Assembly: GCA_903821255.1 (NCBI GenBank)
Contig: CAIJKT010000462.1
Location: 1-13,520 of the forward strand
DNA length: 13,520 nucleotides
Direction: 5' to 3'
Source of the DNA: an uncultured Lentisphaeria bacterium
GTDB taxonomy: Bacteria; Verrucomicrobiota; Lentisphaeria; Victivallales; Victivallaceae
Position numbers and translations under genes: made by a program. Positions 6,032 to 12,704 of the stretch are shown one piece after another. A model generated the notes under the pieces. That model saw only the letters and a program-made list of their open reading frames with translations. It was not told the origin of the DNA and searched no databases. Numbering within the stretch: the first letter of the stretch is position 1; every line of letters starts with the position of its first letter.

Positions 6032-8080
6032 ATGCAGAGTTCATTACCGGAAGCGCCGGCGGCTCCCAAAGTTGCCGGTGAAGTTAAAACTTTTCATTGC
6101 GGAACCCTGGTTTACACCCAGGCCGGACTTGTTGCGCTTTTCGGTTTCCTGCTCTGGGGTGACTTCTGCTGCATGATGATGCAGACGGTCATCCCGAGCA
6201 TTCTGCCGCTGAAACTCAAGGCGCTCGGCGCTTCGAACGTCCTGATCGGGGTACTCCTCACCAGCATCTTCCCGATCTTCGGCGTGTTCATCTCGCCCTA
6301 TCTCAGTTTTAAAAGCGATTATCTTAGAACCAGATGGGGGCGGCGCATTCCATTTTTCGCCTTATCCATTCCTTTTGTCTTCATAAGCATAATGCTGCTG
6401 GCTTTTTCAGACGACATCTCCGCGTTTCTGTATCGCAGCTCCAGCCTCATGGCGATGCTCTCGCCGGCATCAGCGGCAATTCTGGTCATTGCGGTGTTTG
6501 TCGTGTCTTTTCAATTTGCCGATGTAATGATCATGTCCGTCTTCCAGTACATCTTCAATGATACTGTTCCGGTTATGTTTATCGGACGTTTCATGGGTCT
6601 GATGCGGATCGTCGGCGGGGTTATAGGCTTCCTTTACAACTACTTCATTTTCAAATACGCCGAAAGCAACAGCAAGGAGATCTTCATCTGCACGGCATTC
6701 ATATATCTGATAGGAATAGGCATGATGTGTCTTTTCGTGAAAGAGGGGAAATATCCGCCTGTCACCGAAAAGGAGAAGAACAATACCCGCGGCTGGGCTG
6801 GTTTTAAGACTTATTTCCGCGAGACTTACTCCTGCAAATTCTACTGGACGAAATTCATCTACAGCACCACCAGCGCCATGGCCTGGGCGGTCGGCCCATT
6901 CTATGTCTTCTATTACAAAGATCTGGGACTGTCGCTGGAATACATCGGGAAAGCGGCGGCCGTAGGCTCCGCCGCCGCCATTGCGGCGGCGTATTTCTCC
7001 TCCATCTTCATTGACCGCTGGCATCCGTTGCGCATAATGACCTATTCTTCCATTTTCGCCGTTGTTTTTTCGGCGGCCGGCTGGGTGTGGCTTTTTGTTA
7101 CGCTTTCGCCTGAGGCATTCTTCTGGCTGTCCATGATGTTCGGCGGACTGATTGGCGCTTTTCATACCACCCTTGCCGCGCTTGCCAGCATGCCCTTCAA
7201 CATCCGCCTGCAACCCAAATCCCGTTACGGACAGTTCTGCTCCGCCGAGTCCATTTTGCGGAACGGCTGCACGATTGCCGCCGGTTTTCTGGTCGGCCTT
7301 TTCTTCGACTCCCTGATGTGGCTTTTCCATGGTTCCGGTTACGCGTACCGTTTCATTTTTGTCTGGGCGCTTTTCTGGCTGATTGTCTCGGCGGCAGTCA
7401 TCGGCAGTCTCTACCGACAGTGGCATGCGCTGGGCGGCGACTTTCACTTTCATCCCCCGGCCCCCTGGTCTGAGACCGGGTTCGAGGAGATGGAGCAGGC
7501 TCCTTACGTCAGCATTCAGACCCGCTGGCTGAGCTATGCGCTTGTCGTATTCCGTCTGCTGATGCTGCTTTCGATAGTTTATCTGATTCCGCTTACTTAC
7601 TGGCTGTGGCACATTGGCTGGAGTTTTGATTTCAAGTGGCATCTTTTCGCAATAATCCCTGTTTCGATAGTGATTTACGGCGTCTGGTCATTTATTGAGC
7701 GCTCGATAAGAGCTGACGTCGCGCGCTGTCTGGCCGGGGAAAAGCCGCTTGACGGCATTCCGCATCACGGAGTATTCCTGCTGAAAGCCTGTGCGCTTCT
7801 CCTTATTTTCTTTGCCTGGACCGGCATGACGATTATGGCGGTCCGCGGCGGACTTCAAGGCGGCGTGATGGTTTTCGGCATCGGCAACCTGATCACGAAT
7901 GCGCTGGTGATCGGCGCGGTGCTTGTTCTACGCCGCCTGGAGCGGGGATATGACCCGATGCTCAATTACGACGGGCGCAGGGAAGAGTACGCCGCCGTGG
8001 TGATTAATGAACCGCCGCCGGCAAACAATGAAGACGGAGCAGGGAACGACGATGACGGGGAATTGCCGGTGACGGCATAA
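6032..8080 (+). CDS. MFS sugar transporter, GPH/SLC45-like, with four extra membrane segments
   Basis: This 682-residue inner-membrane protein is predicted to import a sugar, glycoside or polyol by cation symport. About twelve hydrophobic segments occupy residues 31-465. The loop after segment 2 has the motif SFKSDYLRTRWGRRIPF, typical of GPH/SLC45-like carriers, and segments 4-5 carry QYIFNDTVP and FIGRFMGLMRIVGG. After residue 465 come a soluble stretch and four more hydrophobic segments (about 500-527, 535-556, 582-608 and 612-638), then a Glu/Asp/Asn-rich cytosolic tail. Common GPH carriers have about 450-500 residues, so the C-terminal third is an added module. The ATG at 6032 has AGGAG 7 bases upstream. 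It follows the dehydrogenase gene and probably shares its mRNA and AraC control. The carrier class is well supported; the substrate is unknown. Confidence 0.85.
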   Translation: MQSSLPEAPAAPKVAGEVKTFHCGTLVYTQAGLVALFGFLLWGDFCCMMMQTVIPSILPLKLKALGASNVLIGVLLTSIFPIFGVFISPYLSFKSDYLRTRWGRRIPFFALSIPFVFISIMLLAFSDDISAFLYRSSSLMAMLSPASAAILVIAVFVVSFQFADVMIMSVFQYIFNDTVPVMFIGRFMGLMRIVGGVIGFLYNYFIFKYAESNSKEIFICTAFIYLIGIGMMCLFVKEGKYPPVTEKEKNNTRGWAGFKTYFRETYSCKFYWTKFIYSTTSAMAWAVGPFYVFYYKDLGLSLEYIGKAAAVGSAAAIAAAYFSSIFIDRWHPLRIMTYSSIFAVVFSAAGWVWLFVTLSPEAFFWLSMMFGGLIGAFHTTLAALASMPFNIRLQPKSRYGQFCSAESILRNGCTIAAGFLVGLFFDSLMWLFHGSGYAYRFIFVWALFWLIVSAAVIGSLYRQWHALGGDFHFHPPAPWSETGFEEMEQAPYVSIQTRWLSYALVVFRLLMLLSIVYLIPLTYWLWHIGWSFDFKWHLFAIIPVSIVIYGVWSFIERSIRADVARCLAGEKPLDGIPHHGVFLLKACALLLIFFAWTGMTIMAVRGGLQGGVMVFGIGNLITNALVIGAVLVLRRLERGYDPMLNYDGRREEYAAVVINEPPPANNEDGAGNDDDGELPVTA

Positions 8081-8113
8081 TTCGCGGCCCGGAGTTAAAA
8101 TATAAAAGCCTTT

Positions 8114-8143
8114 TATTTTACGATAATGCATTATCTTAAAATA
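8114..8143. terminator. Bidirectional terminator-like palindrome between convergent genes
   Basis: A 30-bp inverted repeat with a single mismatched pair: outer arms TATTTTA and TAAAATA, inner perfect palindrome GATAATGCATTATC, which could fold with loop TGCA. It lies between the transporter stop (8080, plus) and the endonuclease IV stop (8178, minus). T-rich arms on both strands suit termination in both directions. It is AT-rich, so the stem is weak; a protein-binding palindrome is the alternative. Confidence 0.6.
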
Positions 8144-8177
8144 GGCAGGCATTGCAAATAACCGCAATCTGACGATT

Positions 8178-9083
8178 TCAAAACAGTTCGCCATCCGCCG
8201 GGGCGGCTTTTTTTGACGTTTTTTTCAACGGCCCCGGCTTTGCTTCCTGCAGACCGTAGAGCCAGGCGATCTCTTCCGGCCAGAGTGACGGGTCAATCGT
8301 TTCCAGTATCAGGGGAATGCCGTCAAACCGCGGATCCTGCATGATCCGGCGGAAAATATTTTCGCCGAGATTGCCTTTGCCAAGGTTCTCGTGACGGTCA
8401 ACATGGCTGCCGAGCGAGGATTTTGCATCATTTATGTGCATGCCGCGCAAGTATTTAAATCCGATATGGCGTTCAAACTGCGAAAACGTCCAGTCAAAAC
8501 CGTCATCCGTCGAAATGTCGTACCCGGCGGCGAAAGTGTGACAGGTGTCAATACAGACGCCGACCCGGCTTTTGTCCTTGACCCCGGCAATGATGGCGGC
8601 TACCTGTTCAAAGCTGTAGCCGACATTCGTACCCTGTCCGGCGGTGTTTTCAATGACGGCGGTCACGGAATCGGTTTCCGTCAGTGCCCGGTTGATCGCG
8701 TCCGCAATCCGTTCCAGGCACTCCGCTTCGCTGATTTCGCCTAAATGACTGCCGGGATGAAAGTTAAGCAGGATCAGGCCGAGTTGCTGACAGCGGACCA
8801 TTTCGTCAATGAAAGCATCCGTCGCCGCCCGGTGTTTGACATCGTCAGGCTGTCCGAGATTGATCAAGTAGCTGTCATGCGGCAGGATATGTTCCGGCAG
8901 ATAACCAAATTTGACGCAGTTGTCTTTGAACGCCTTGATCTCATCAGCGGCCAGCGGCGGCGCTTTCCACTGGCGCTGGTTTTTGGTAAACAGGGCAAAA
9001 CCTTTTGCGCCGATTTCCGCGGCGTTCTCCGGGGCTTTATGCACCCCGCCGGCAGTGCTGACATGCGCTCCGACAAATTTCAT
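8178..9083 (-). CDS. nfo: Endonuclease IV (AP endonuclease)
   Basis: The enzyme cuts DNA 5' of abasic sites and removes blocked 3' ends in base excision repair. The 301-residue product shows the full TIM-barrel family pattern: HVSTAGG at 7-13, [71 protein letters not shown] and LILETIDP. All nine trinuclear zinc ligands are present and fall at the same numbers as in E. coli: H69, H109, E145, D179, H182, H216, D229, H231 and E261. The last ~20 residues are a Lys/Ala-rich extension beyond the usual length of about 280-285. The ATG at 9083 has GGAGG 6 bases upstream, next to an 11-bp tandem duplication. It lies 67 bp after the YbgA-like gene and is probably the last gene of that run. Function is certain by family. 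Confidence 0.97.
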   Translation of the reverse strand: MKFVGAHVSTAGGVHKAPENAAEIGAKGFALFTKNQRQWKAPPLAADEIKAFKDNCVKFGYLPEHILPHDSYLINLGQPDDVKHRAATDAFIDEMVRCQQLGLILLNFHPGSHLGEISEAECLERIADAINRALTETDSVTAVIENTAGQGTNVGYSFEQVAAIIAGVKDKSRVGVCIDTCHTFAAGYDISTDDGFDWTFSQFERHIGFKYLRGMHINDAKSSLGSHVDRHENLGKGNLGENIFRRIMQDPRFDGIPLILETIDPSLWPEEIAWLYGLQEAKPGPLKKTSKKAAPADGELF

Positions 9084-9091
9084 AAAATCCC

Positions 9092-9113
9092 TCCGTCATT
9101 TATCCGTCATTTA
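9092..9113. repeat. Two tandem 11-bp units at the nfo ribosome-binding region
   Basis: TCCGTCATTTA is repeated exactly, 9092-9102 and 9103-9113. On the minus strand the duplication lies just upstream of and reaches into the nfo Shine-Dalgarno (GGAGGG), and also creates a four-codon reading frame (Met-Thr-Asp-Lys-stop) ahead of the gene. It may be a simple slippage duplication. Confidence 0.7.
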
Positions 9114-9150
9114 TGTAAGTTTTTTGTTTGTAAACAATTAAGCAATTTTG

Positions 9151-10098
9151 CTATACGTGGTATTTTAACTGTAGTTCTTCAGCAGACGGATTCAAATAAT
9201 ACTGCTGAAGCAGAAATTCGCTGTTGTATTTGCGGGTGTAATGGCGGAGCAGCGTTAACGGGGACAGCATCGGAAACAGGCCGTCAACATAGCCGTTGAT
9301 CAGATCCAGCAGTTCCTGTTTTTCATAAGCGGAAAGATTCTTTTTAAAGTAACCCATGATGTGCATCATCACATTGCGGTTTTTCTTCGGGGTGACCTTG
9401 TAATCCAGCGCTTTCATCAAGGCTTCCAGATACCGTTTTTTCGTTTCCGTCAGATTTTTGTGGTTCTGCGCGGCGACAATCCGCCCCAGTTCTTTAACGC
9501 TGTCCGACGAATGTGCCATCAGCATATATTTGTGGCGGCTGTGAAATTCCACCAGCCCCTGTGCGGAGCCGTCGTTTTCTTCGTATTCCAGCCAGCGGCT
9601 GAAAACCATGATTTTATCAATGAAGTTTTCACGCAGCGCGTTGTCGTTCAGCCTTCCCTCCTCTTCAACCGGAATCAGCGGAAAGCGCTCCGTGAAGCCC
9701 CTGGCGAAAAGCCCGACGCCTTGTTTGACCGGAATGCCGTTGCCGCCGAACACTTTTACGTTAAATCTGCCGGAACTGGGGGACTTGCTTTTGAAAATGA
9801 AACCGCAGAGTTTCTCCTTTTCCAGTTCATCGAGTTTTTTTGTCATCCAGGAGTTCATCATTGCGGTGTGATCGATCCCGGTATGGATGGTGACCAGGCG
9901 GGGGGCGTCGATATCTCCGGCCAGGTGCATGGCTTCCCGCGGAACGGGCAGGCCGCATTCCACCTCCGGGCAGACCGGCACGAATTCGGCAAACTGTCCG
10001 AGGATGTCAACAATATAATGATCTAATTTATGCTGACCGTCATAACGTACTTTCTGACCCAGCAGACAGGCACTTGCACCAAGGCGGATTTTACGCAT
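9151..10098 (-). CDS. ybgA: YbgA-like DUF523-DUF1722 protein with a missing cluster cysteine
   Basis: This 315-residue protein joins an N-terminal DUF523 (TudS-like) domain, about 1-145, to a C-terminal DUF1722 domain, about 155-315. DUF523 proteins of the TudS type hold a [4Fe-4S] cluster on three cysteines and remove sulfur from thiouracil; the DUF1722 fusion resembles E. coli YbgA, of uncertain role. Seen here: SACLLGQKVRYDG (C11), PVCPEVECGLPVPRE (C43), and KSKSPSSGRF, where relatives usually have SPSCG; residue 109 is serine (codon TCC). DUF1722 marks are GLVEFHSRHKYMLMAHS and SPLTLLRHYTRKY. Two in-frame ATGs exist; I chose 10098 because its AGGAG lies 9 bases upstream, whereas the ATG at 10104 would leave only 3. 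It follows the SGNH hydrolase gene by 12 bp. The loss of the third cysteine may alter or abolish the cluster. Confidence 0.9.
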   Translation of the reverse strand: MRKIRLGASACLLGQKVRYDGQHKLDHYIVDILGQFAEFVPVCPEVECGLPVPREAMHLAGDIDAPRLVTIHTGIDHTAMMNSWMTKKLDELEKEKLCGFIFKSKSPSSGRFNVKVFGGNGIPVKQGVGLFARGFTERFPLIPVEEEGRLNDNALRENFIDKIMVFSRWLEYEENDGSAQGLVEFHSRHKYMLMAHSSDSVKELGRIVAAQNHKNLTETKKRYLEALMKALDYKVTPKKNRNVMMHIMGYFKKNLSAYEKQELLDLINGYVDGLFPMLSPLTLLRHYTRKYNSEFLLQQYYLNPSAEELQLKYHV

Positions 10099-10110
10099 GA
10101 ACATTTTCTC

Positions 10111-10782
10111 CTATCTCAGGTGTTCTTTAAATTCCTGCGAGGTTTGGCCGGCGCTCTGCCGGAGTATGCCGGCGACTTCCGGCTCGATCACCAGCGCGGC
10201 GCCGGGCAGCAGCCGGATTTTATTGGTCACCGTCTCCAGATTTAAATTTAGAATCGACGAACAGAACACGCAGGCCGTCAGGTAGCTGCCCAGCACCGAG
10301 GGATGGCTCTGATCGGGATCGTATAACTCAATGTCAGGATTTTTCGCGATGACCGCCTGCCAGGCGGGGCCTGCGGGAAATATCAGCGCATTGATCCGCC
10401 GGGCCAGTTCAATATACGCGCCGGTGATGCACTGCTGGGTTTCCGGAAGGAATTTTCTGGACCAGGTAAGATACAGCGCCGCCCGGGCTTTCTTTGATGT
10501 GACCTTGTTGAACAGCGCCGCGGCCGATGCATACATCTTGTCCGGGTCTTCGAGCGGCCGGGTGCTGAATTCCTGGAGCGCGACATAATCCCACTCCTCC
10601 CGCTGCAGCGCCTGGAGCGTTTCGGGATTGTAATAGTGCCATTCCAGCGATTTGCCGCCGGAGGTTACGGCGGACACTTCCAGTTTCATGCCTGCCGATT
10701 CCGCCATCTGGCGGATCATATCCGGCAGATTACTGTAAAAAGTATAGCTGTTGCCGATGAAAAGAATTTTTTTTGCACTCAT
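10111..10782 (-). CDS. SGNH/GDSL-family hydrolase (DUF4886-like)
   Basis: A 223-residue cytosolic SGNH-fold esterase or acetylhydrolase; no signal peptide or membrane segment is seen. Block I is ILFIGNSYTFYSN with nucleophile Ser12. A glycine block follows at VTSGGKSLEWHY (about 39-50), the block usually holding Asn reads DYVALQEFS with Gln70, and the last block DQSHPSVLGSYL gives Asp157 and His160 of the triad. The GNSYT and LQE wording resembles DUF4886-type SGNH proteins of Bacteroidota and Lentisphaerota-like bacteria, often tied to polysaccharide or sialate deacetylation, but the substrate here is unknown. The start at 10782 has a good upstream AGGAGG-like site. It sits 22 bp after the ArsF-like gene and 12 bp before the YbgA-like gene, so it is an inner member of a minus-strand operon. 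Confidence 0.85.
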   Translation of the reverse strand: MSAKKILFIGNSYTFYSNLPDMIRQMAESAGMKLEVSAVTSGGKSLEWHYYNPETLQALQREEWDYVALQEFSTRPLEDPDKMYASAAALFNKVTSKKARAALYLTWSRKFLPETQQCITGAYIELARRINALIFPAGPAWQAVIAKNPDIELYDPDQSHPSVLGSYLTACVFCSSILNLNLETVTNKIRLLPGAALVIEPEVAGILRQSAGQTSQEFKEHLR

Positions 10783-10804
10783 TCGTTTCCTCCTGATAAA
10801 AAGG

Positions 10805-11320
10805 TCACTGATTAATATTCCCTAATTGAATGTTTTTTTCCATGAAATCCCGAATGTTATCACGAATATAATTCAAAAATGCATTTTTATCGGAAATCAA
10901 AGCCCCGGTTTTGTCGAGATTCCGGCATACAGCAGGCTGGCCGCCTGCGCTTGCAGCCATAACCACCGCCGGCGGGGATACTGCAAGAGGCGGTTTTTCC
11001 GCGGAACCGGCATCAATCACTTTAATCACTATAACGCCGCTTTTGAGTCCGGCGGCAAAATCGCGCTCAACCGCCTCTCTGACAAACGATTCGTAATTTT
11101 TGCCGTTCTGGTTATCGGTAAAACAATACACCGTCAGGATTTTTTTATTTTGCGCGGGTTCCGACGCGGCGGCTTTCAATTCCGGCCCGTCCGCGGGCGG
11201 GGCGACCTCAGTTGTTTTGATCGCGCCGGCCTCCCCTGTTTTATTTGAAGTAAAATGGATAATCCCGGCAATGGAGATTACGATCAGGAAAGTTATGACA
11301 ATTCTGCGGATTCTATTCAT
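10805..11320 (-). CDS. Membrane-anchored thioredoxin-fold protein, ArsF-like, active cysteines lost
   Basis: The 171-residue product has one N-terminal membrane segment (about 7-23), an Ala/Pro-rich linker to about 57 and a thioredoxin-like domain from about 60 on. Its order LTVYCFTDN..G..YESFVREAVERDFAAGLKSGVIVIKVID, then RNLDKTGALISDKNAFLNYIRD, resembles the ArsF-like family that accompanies ArsP-type permeases and small thioredoxins. Relatives normally carry a Cys-x-x-Cys motif where this protein reads FTDNQNGKNY; only Cys66 and Cys132 remain, so the usual redox pair is absent. AGGA lies about 8 bases before the ATG. The start overlaps by 8 bp the stop of a broken thioredoxin frame (11313), as expected in that operon type. 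It is probably a degenerating or repurposed anchor protein. The family call comes from recalled motifs and needs a profile search. Confidence 0.6.
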   Translation of the reverse strand: MNRIRRIVITFLIVISIAGIIHFTSNKTGEAGAIKTTEVAPPADGPELKAAASEPAQNKKILTVYCFTDNQNGKNYESFVREAVERDFAAGLKSGVIVIKVIDAGSAEKPPLAVSPPAVVMAASAGGQPAVCRNLDKTGALISDKNAFLNYIRDNIRDFMEKNIQLGNINQ

Positions 11321-11414
11321 TTTCTGCGTCCTTTGCGAATTTTATGATTTCTCCGGGAGAAGGAATTCTGCCCGATGTTTTTACTTTTCCGTCAATATAA
11401 ATTGTTGCTGCATG
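11313..11414 (-). pseudogene. C-terminal remnant of a small thioredoxin (TM0996-like)
   Basis: A minus-strand frame with no start codon reads ATIYIDGKVKTSGRIPSPGE and then a helix to the TAG at 11313. This matches the last third of small redox proteins of the thioredoxin_3 type (TP..YIDGKV..SG..P). The Cys-x-x-Cys half is gone: an in-frame TGA precedes the fragment at 11415-11417, right where the permease remnant ends. Its stop overlaps the ArsF-like start, so translational coupling was once present. Too short to act. Confidence 0.6.
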
Positions 11415-11628
11415 TCAAATTTAAAATCCATCCGCATAAAGTGAAGAAAATCAGCAGATAGATAAAGAAATAGATCAGCATTCTGGTTTTCATAACCTGT
11501 TTGAGCATAACGAATTCAGGAATGCTTACCGCAACCGTGCTCATCATGAAGGCCAGCGCCGTGCCGGACGGCAGGCGCAGAATGGAATTGACGACCATCC
11601 CGGCAAATTGTTTTAATATGTCAAACAT
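11392..11628 (-). pseudogene. Collapsed ArsP/YraQ-type permease remnant
   Basis: The 78-codon frame reads MFDILKQFAGMVVNSILRL, which resembles the N-terminus of permeases of the ArsP/YraQ type, joined directly to GTALAFMMSTVAVSIPEF and a hydrophobic stretch LIYFFIYLLIFFTLCGWILN, which resembles the C-terminal end of the same family. Full members have about 300-350 residues and eight or more membrane segments, so roughly 250 residues appear deleted from the middle. The frame then runs past its natural end into the thioredoxin remnant. An in-frame TAA lies 9 bp before the ATG. The family match is from recalled motifs; the short length is plain. A tiny new membrane peptide could still be made, but no strong ribosome site is seen. 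Confidence 0.55.
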
Positions 11629-11668
11629 GATTTCTTATTCTTAAAATTAATGATTTTTCAAATCAACA

Positions 11669-11683
11669 GGCGCGATGCGCGCC
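11669..11683. terminator. GC-rich hairpin between the RhuM and permease remnants
   Basis: GGCGCG and CGCGCC pair perfectly around the loop ATG. A second AT-rich inverted repeat (TGATTT/AAATCA, 11651-11665) lies beside it on the left. On the minus strand this follows the RhuM remnant by about 40 bp, but there is no clean T-run, so terminator activity is uncertain. The rest of 11629-11724 shows no gene. Confidence 0.35.
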
Positions 11684-11724
11684 GGATTGTTAAATGCCGA
11701 GGCCGGGTTAAAGATTCACGCGTT

Positions 11725-12148
11725 TCATTTTTTTCGTTCAATTCTTTTAATCGCTCTGTCAAAATCGCTTTCAAAAAGTTTACTTTGAACAATCCTGTAT
11801 TTTTCAAATTCGCTTTCGGCAAAAGTCTTCGCAACTTCAGCGCTGATCATGCCGGGATTGTCCAGAATATCTTTCTCATTGAACTGCAAAAAAGCATCCT
11901 TCGGCAGTATGTTCCAAAATGGAACTAACTGCATTTTCATTTAACTCGCCGCTCGCAAAGATATTTTTAAGATGCTTGGTAATGGCGGGTCTTTGCACCC
12001 CGAACAAAAGCGCAATTTTTTCTTGCGTAAGCCAGATGGTTTTATTGTGCAGAAATATTTCAACTTTTACCTTGCCGCCGGGTGTCGTATAGAGCAGAAA
12101 TTCGGTAAAACTGTTCTTGGGAACGATCTCATCTTTCTTCCGGCTCAT
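11725..12148 (-). pseudogene. RhuM-family protein with large internal deletion and frameshift
   Basis: RhuM-like proteins are about 330-350 residues, have an N-terminal HTH and are often found with pathogenicity or phage islands; their role is unclear. From the ATG at 12148 the frame gives LLYTTPGGKVKVEIF, TIWLTQEKIALLFGV, KHLKNIFASGELNE and VSSILEHTA, the family's N-terminal HTH block. The sequence then jumps, in another frame, to PKDAFLQFNEKDILDNPG, AFAESEFEKYR-type and LFESDFDRAIKRI motifs, the family's C-terminus. About 200 central residues are missing, with the junction near 11895-11908. The first frame stops at 11876; the second runs 11940-11725. GGAG stands 5 bases before the ATG, so expression signals survive. 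The start overlaps the stop of an upstream frame as ATGA. A clear pseudogene by structure. Confidence 0.8.
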
Positions 12149-12318
12149 ATTTTCTCCTCGATTTTCTCCGCCATATTTAGCCCCTCCATTTTTCTGAACA
12201 TGTCGAATTCGGCCTGTTTTACATACCGGTTATTAAATTTTTGGGATGCCGTACCAGGAATTTCTCTTTTATTCGCGGCATACACCGCACAACTCGCCAA
12301 ATATGTAAAGCCTCTTTT
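12145..12318 (-). pseudogene. Unrecognised reading frame coupled to the RhuM remnant
   Basis: The minus strand is open for 57 codons ending at the TGA that overlaps the RhuM ATG (ATGA), a classic coupling arrangement. The frame reads KRGFTYLASCAVYAAN, then FNNRYVKQAEFDMFRKMEGL and a Lys/Glu-rich end. The upstream limit is a TAG at 12319-12321, and the first ATG would be at 12201, leaving only 18 residues. It therefore looks like the C-terminal piece of a longer lost gene. I do not recognise the family. Confidence 0.35.
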
Positions 12319-12704
12319 CTACTATAAACGCCTTGACCGGCGATTACAATACTGTTTGTAGCTGGAACGGCTATAAAAGTTTTGATGTCATCCCTTCTTT
12401 ATTAAAGGCTAAACAGTTTAAAATAAATGATTTAAGCTAATTTACTGTGGTAAAATTACTATATATGCAGTAGATGGCCCGAATGAGGCGCTGTCATGTG
12501 AAGAAAGTCTTGCGGGATAAAGGCGGTTTTGTAAACCGCAGTTGCTAAATCGGAAATGTCGAAAACCATCTGCCGGTTTATTGCTGATTTTGTTTTTTAA
12601 ACTGGTAAAAAGCAGTATTTTTACTTGATTTTCCGGCATTTGCTGGCATTATTATAGCTCGCTGATTTTTGTTTAACAAACTTTTTTATAGAAAGGTGGA
12701 AATA
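12319..12704 (+). other. Non-coding region upstream of the aldolase gene
   Basis: No gene is supported in these 386 bases; short frames are not convincing. Seen in it: a perfect 7-bp stem with a 3-base loop (GCGGTTT/AAACCGC, 12523-12539), a CCGGTTTA/TAAACTGG imperfect inverted repeat further right (about 12573-12606), and a weak promoter-like pair TTGATT (12625-12630) and TATTAT (12650-12655) with a long 19-bp spacer. If transcription starts upstream of 12440, the aldolase mRNA would have a long structured leader. No known riboswitch class was recognised. Confidence 0.4.
12523..12539. other. Perfect hairpin in the aldolase upstream region
   Basis: GCGGTTT, loop TGT, AAACCGC. No T-run follows on either strand, so it is not a standard terminator. 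It may be part of a structured leader RNA or a chance palindrome. Confidence 0.45.

Noticed and set aside
6470..7642. Long minus-strand reading frame (390 codons) inside the transporter gene
   Set aside because: It is antisense to a well-supported membrane protein, has charged low-complexity composition and matches no family; it follows from codon bias.
9361..10026. Plus-strand 221-codon frame opposite the YbgA-like gene
   Set aside because: Shadow frame; the minus-strand product has clear DUF523 and DUF1722 motifs.
12442..12639. Minus-strand 65-codon frame in the aldolase upstream region
   Set aside because: No ribosome site, no recognisable motif and it spans the hairpin region; not convincing as a gene.
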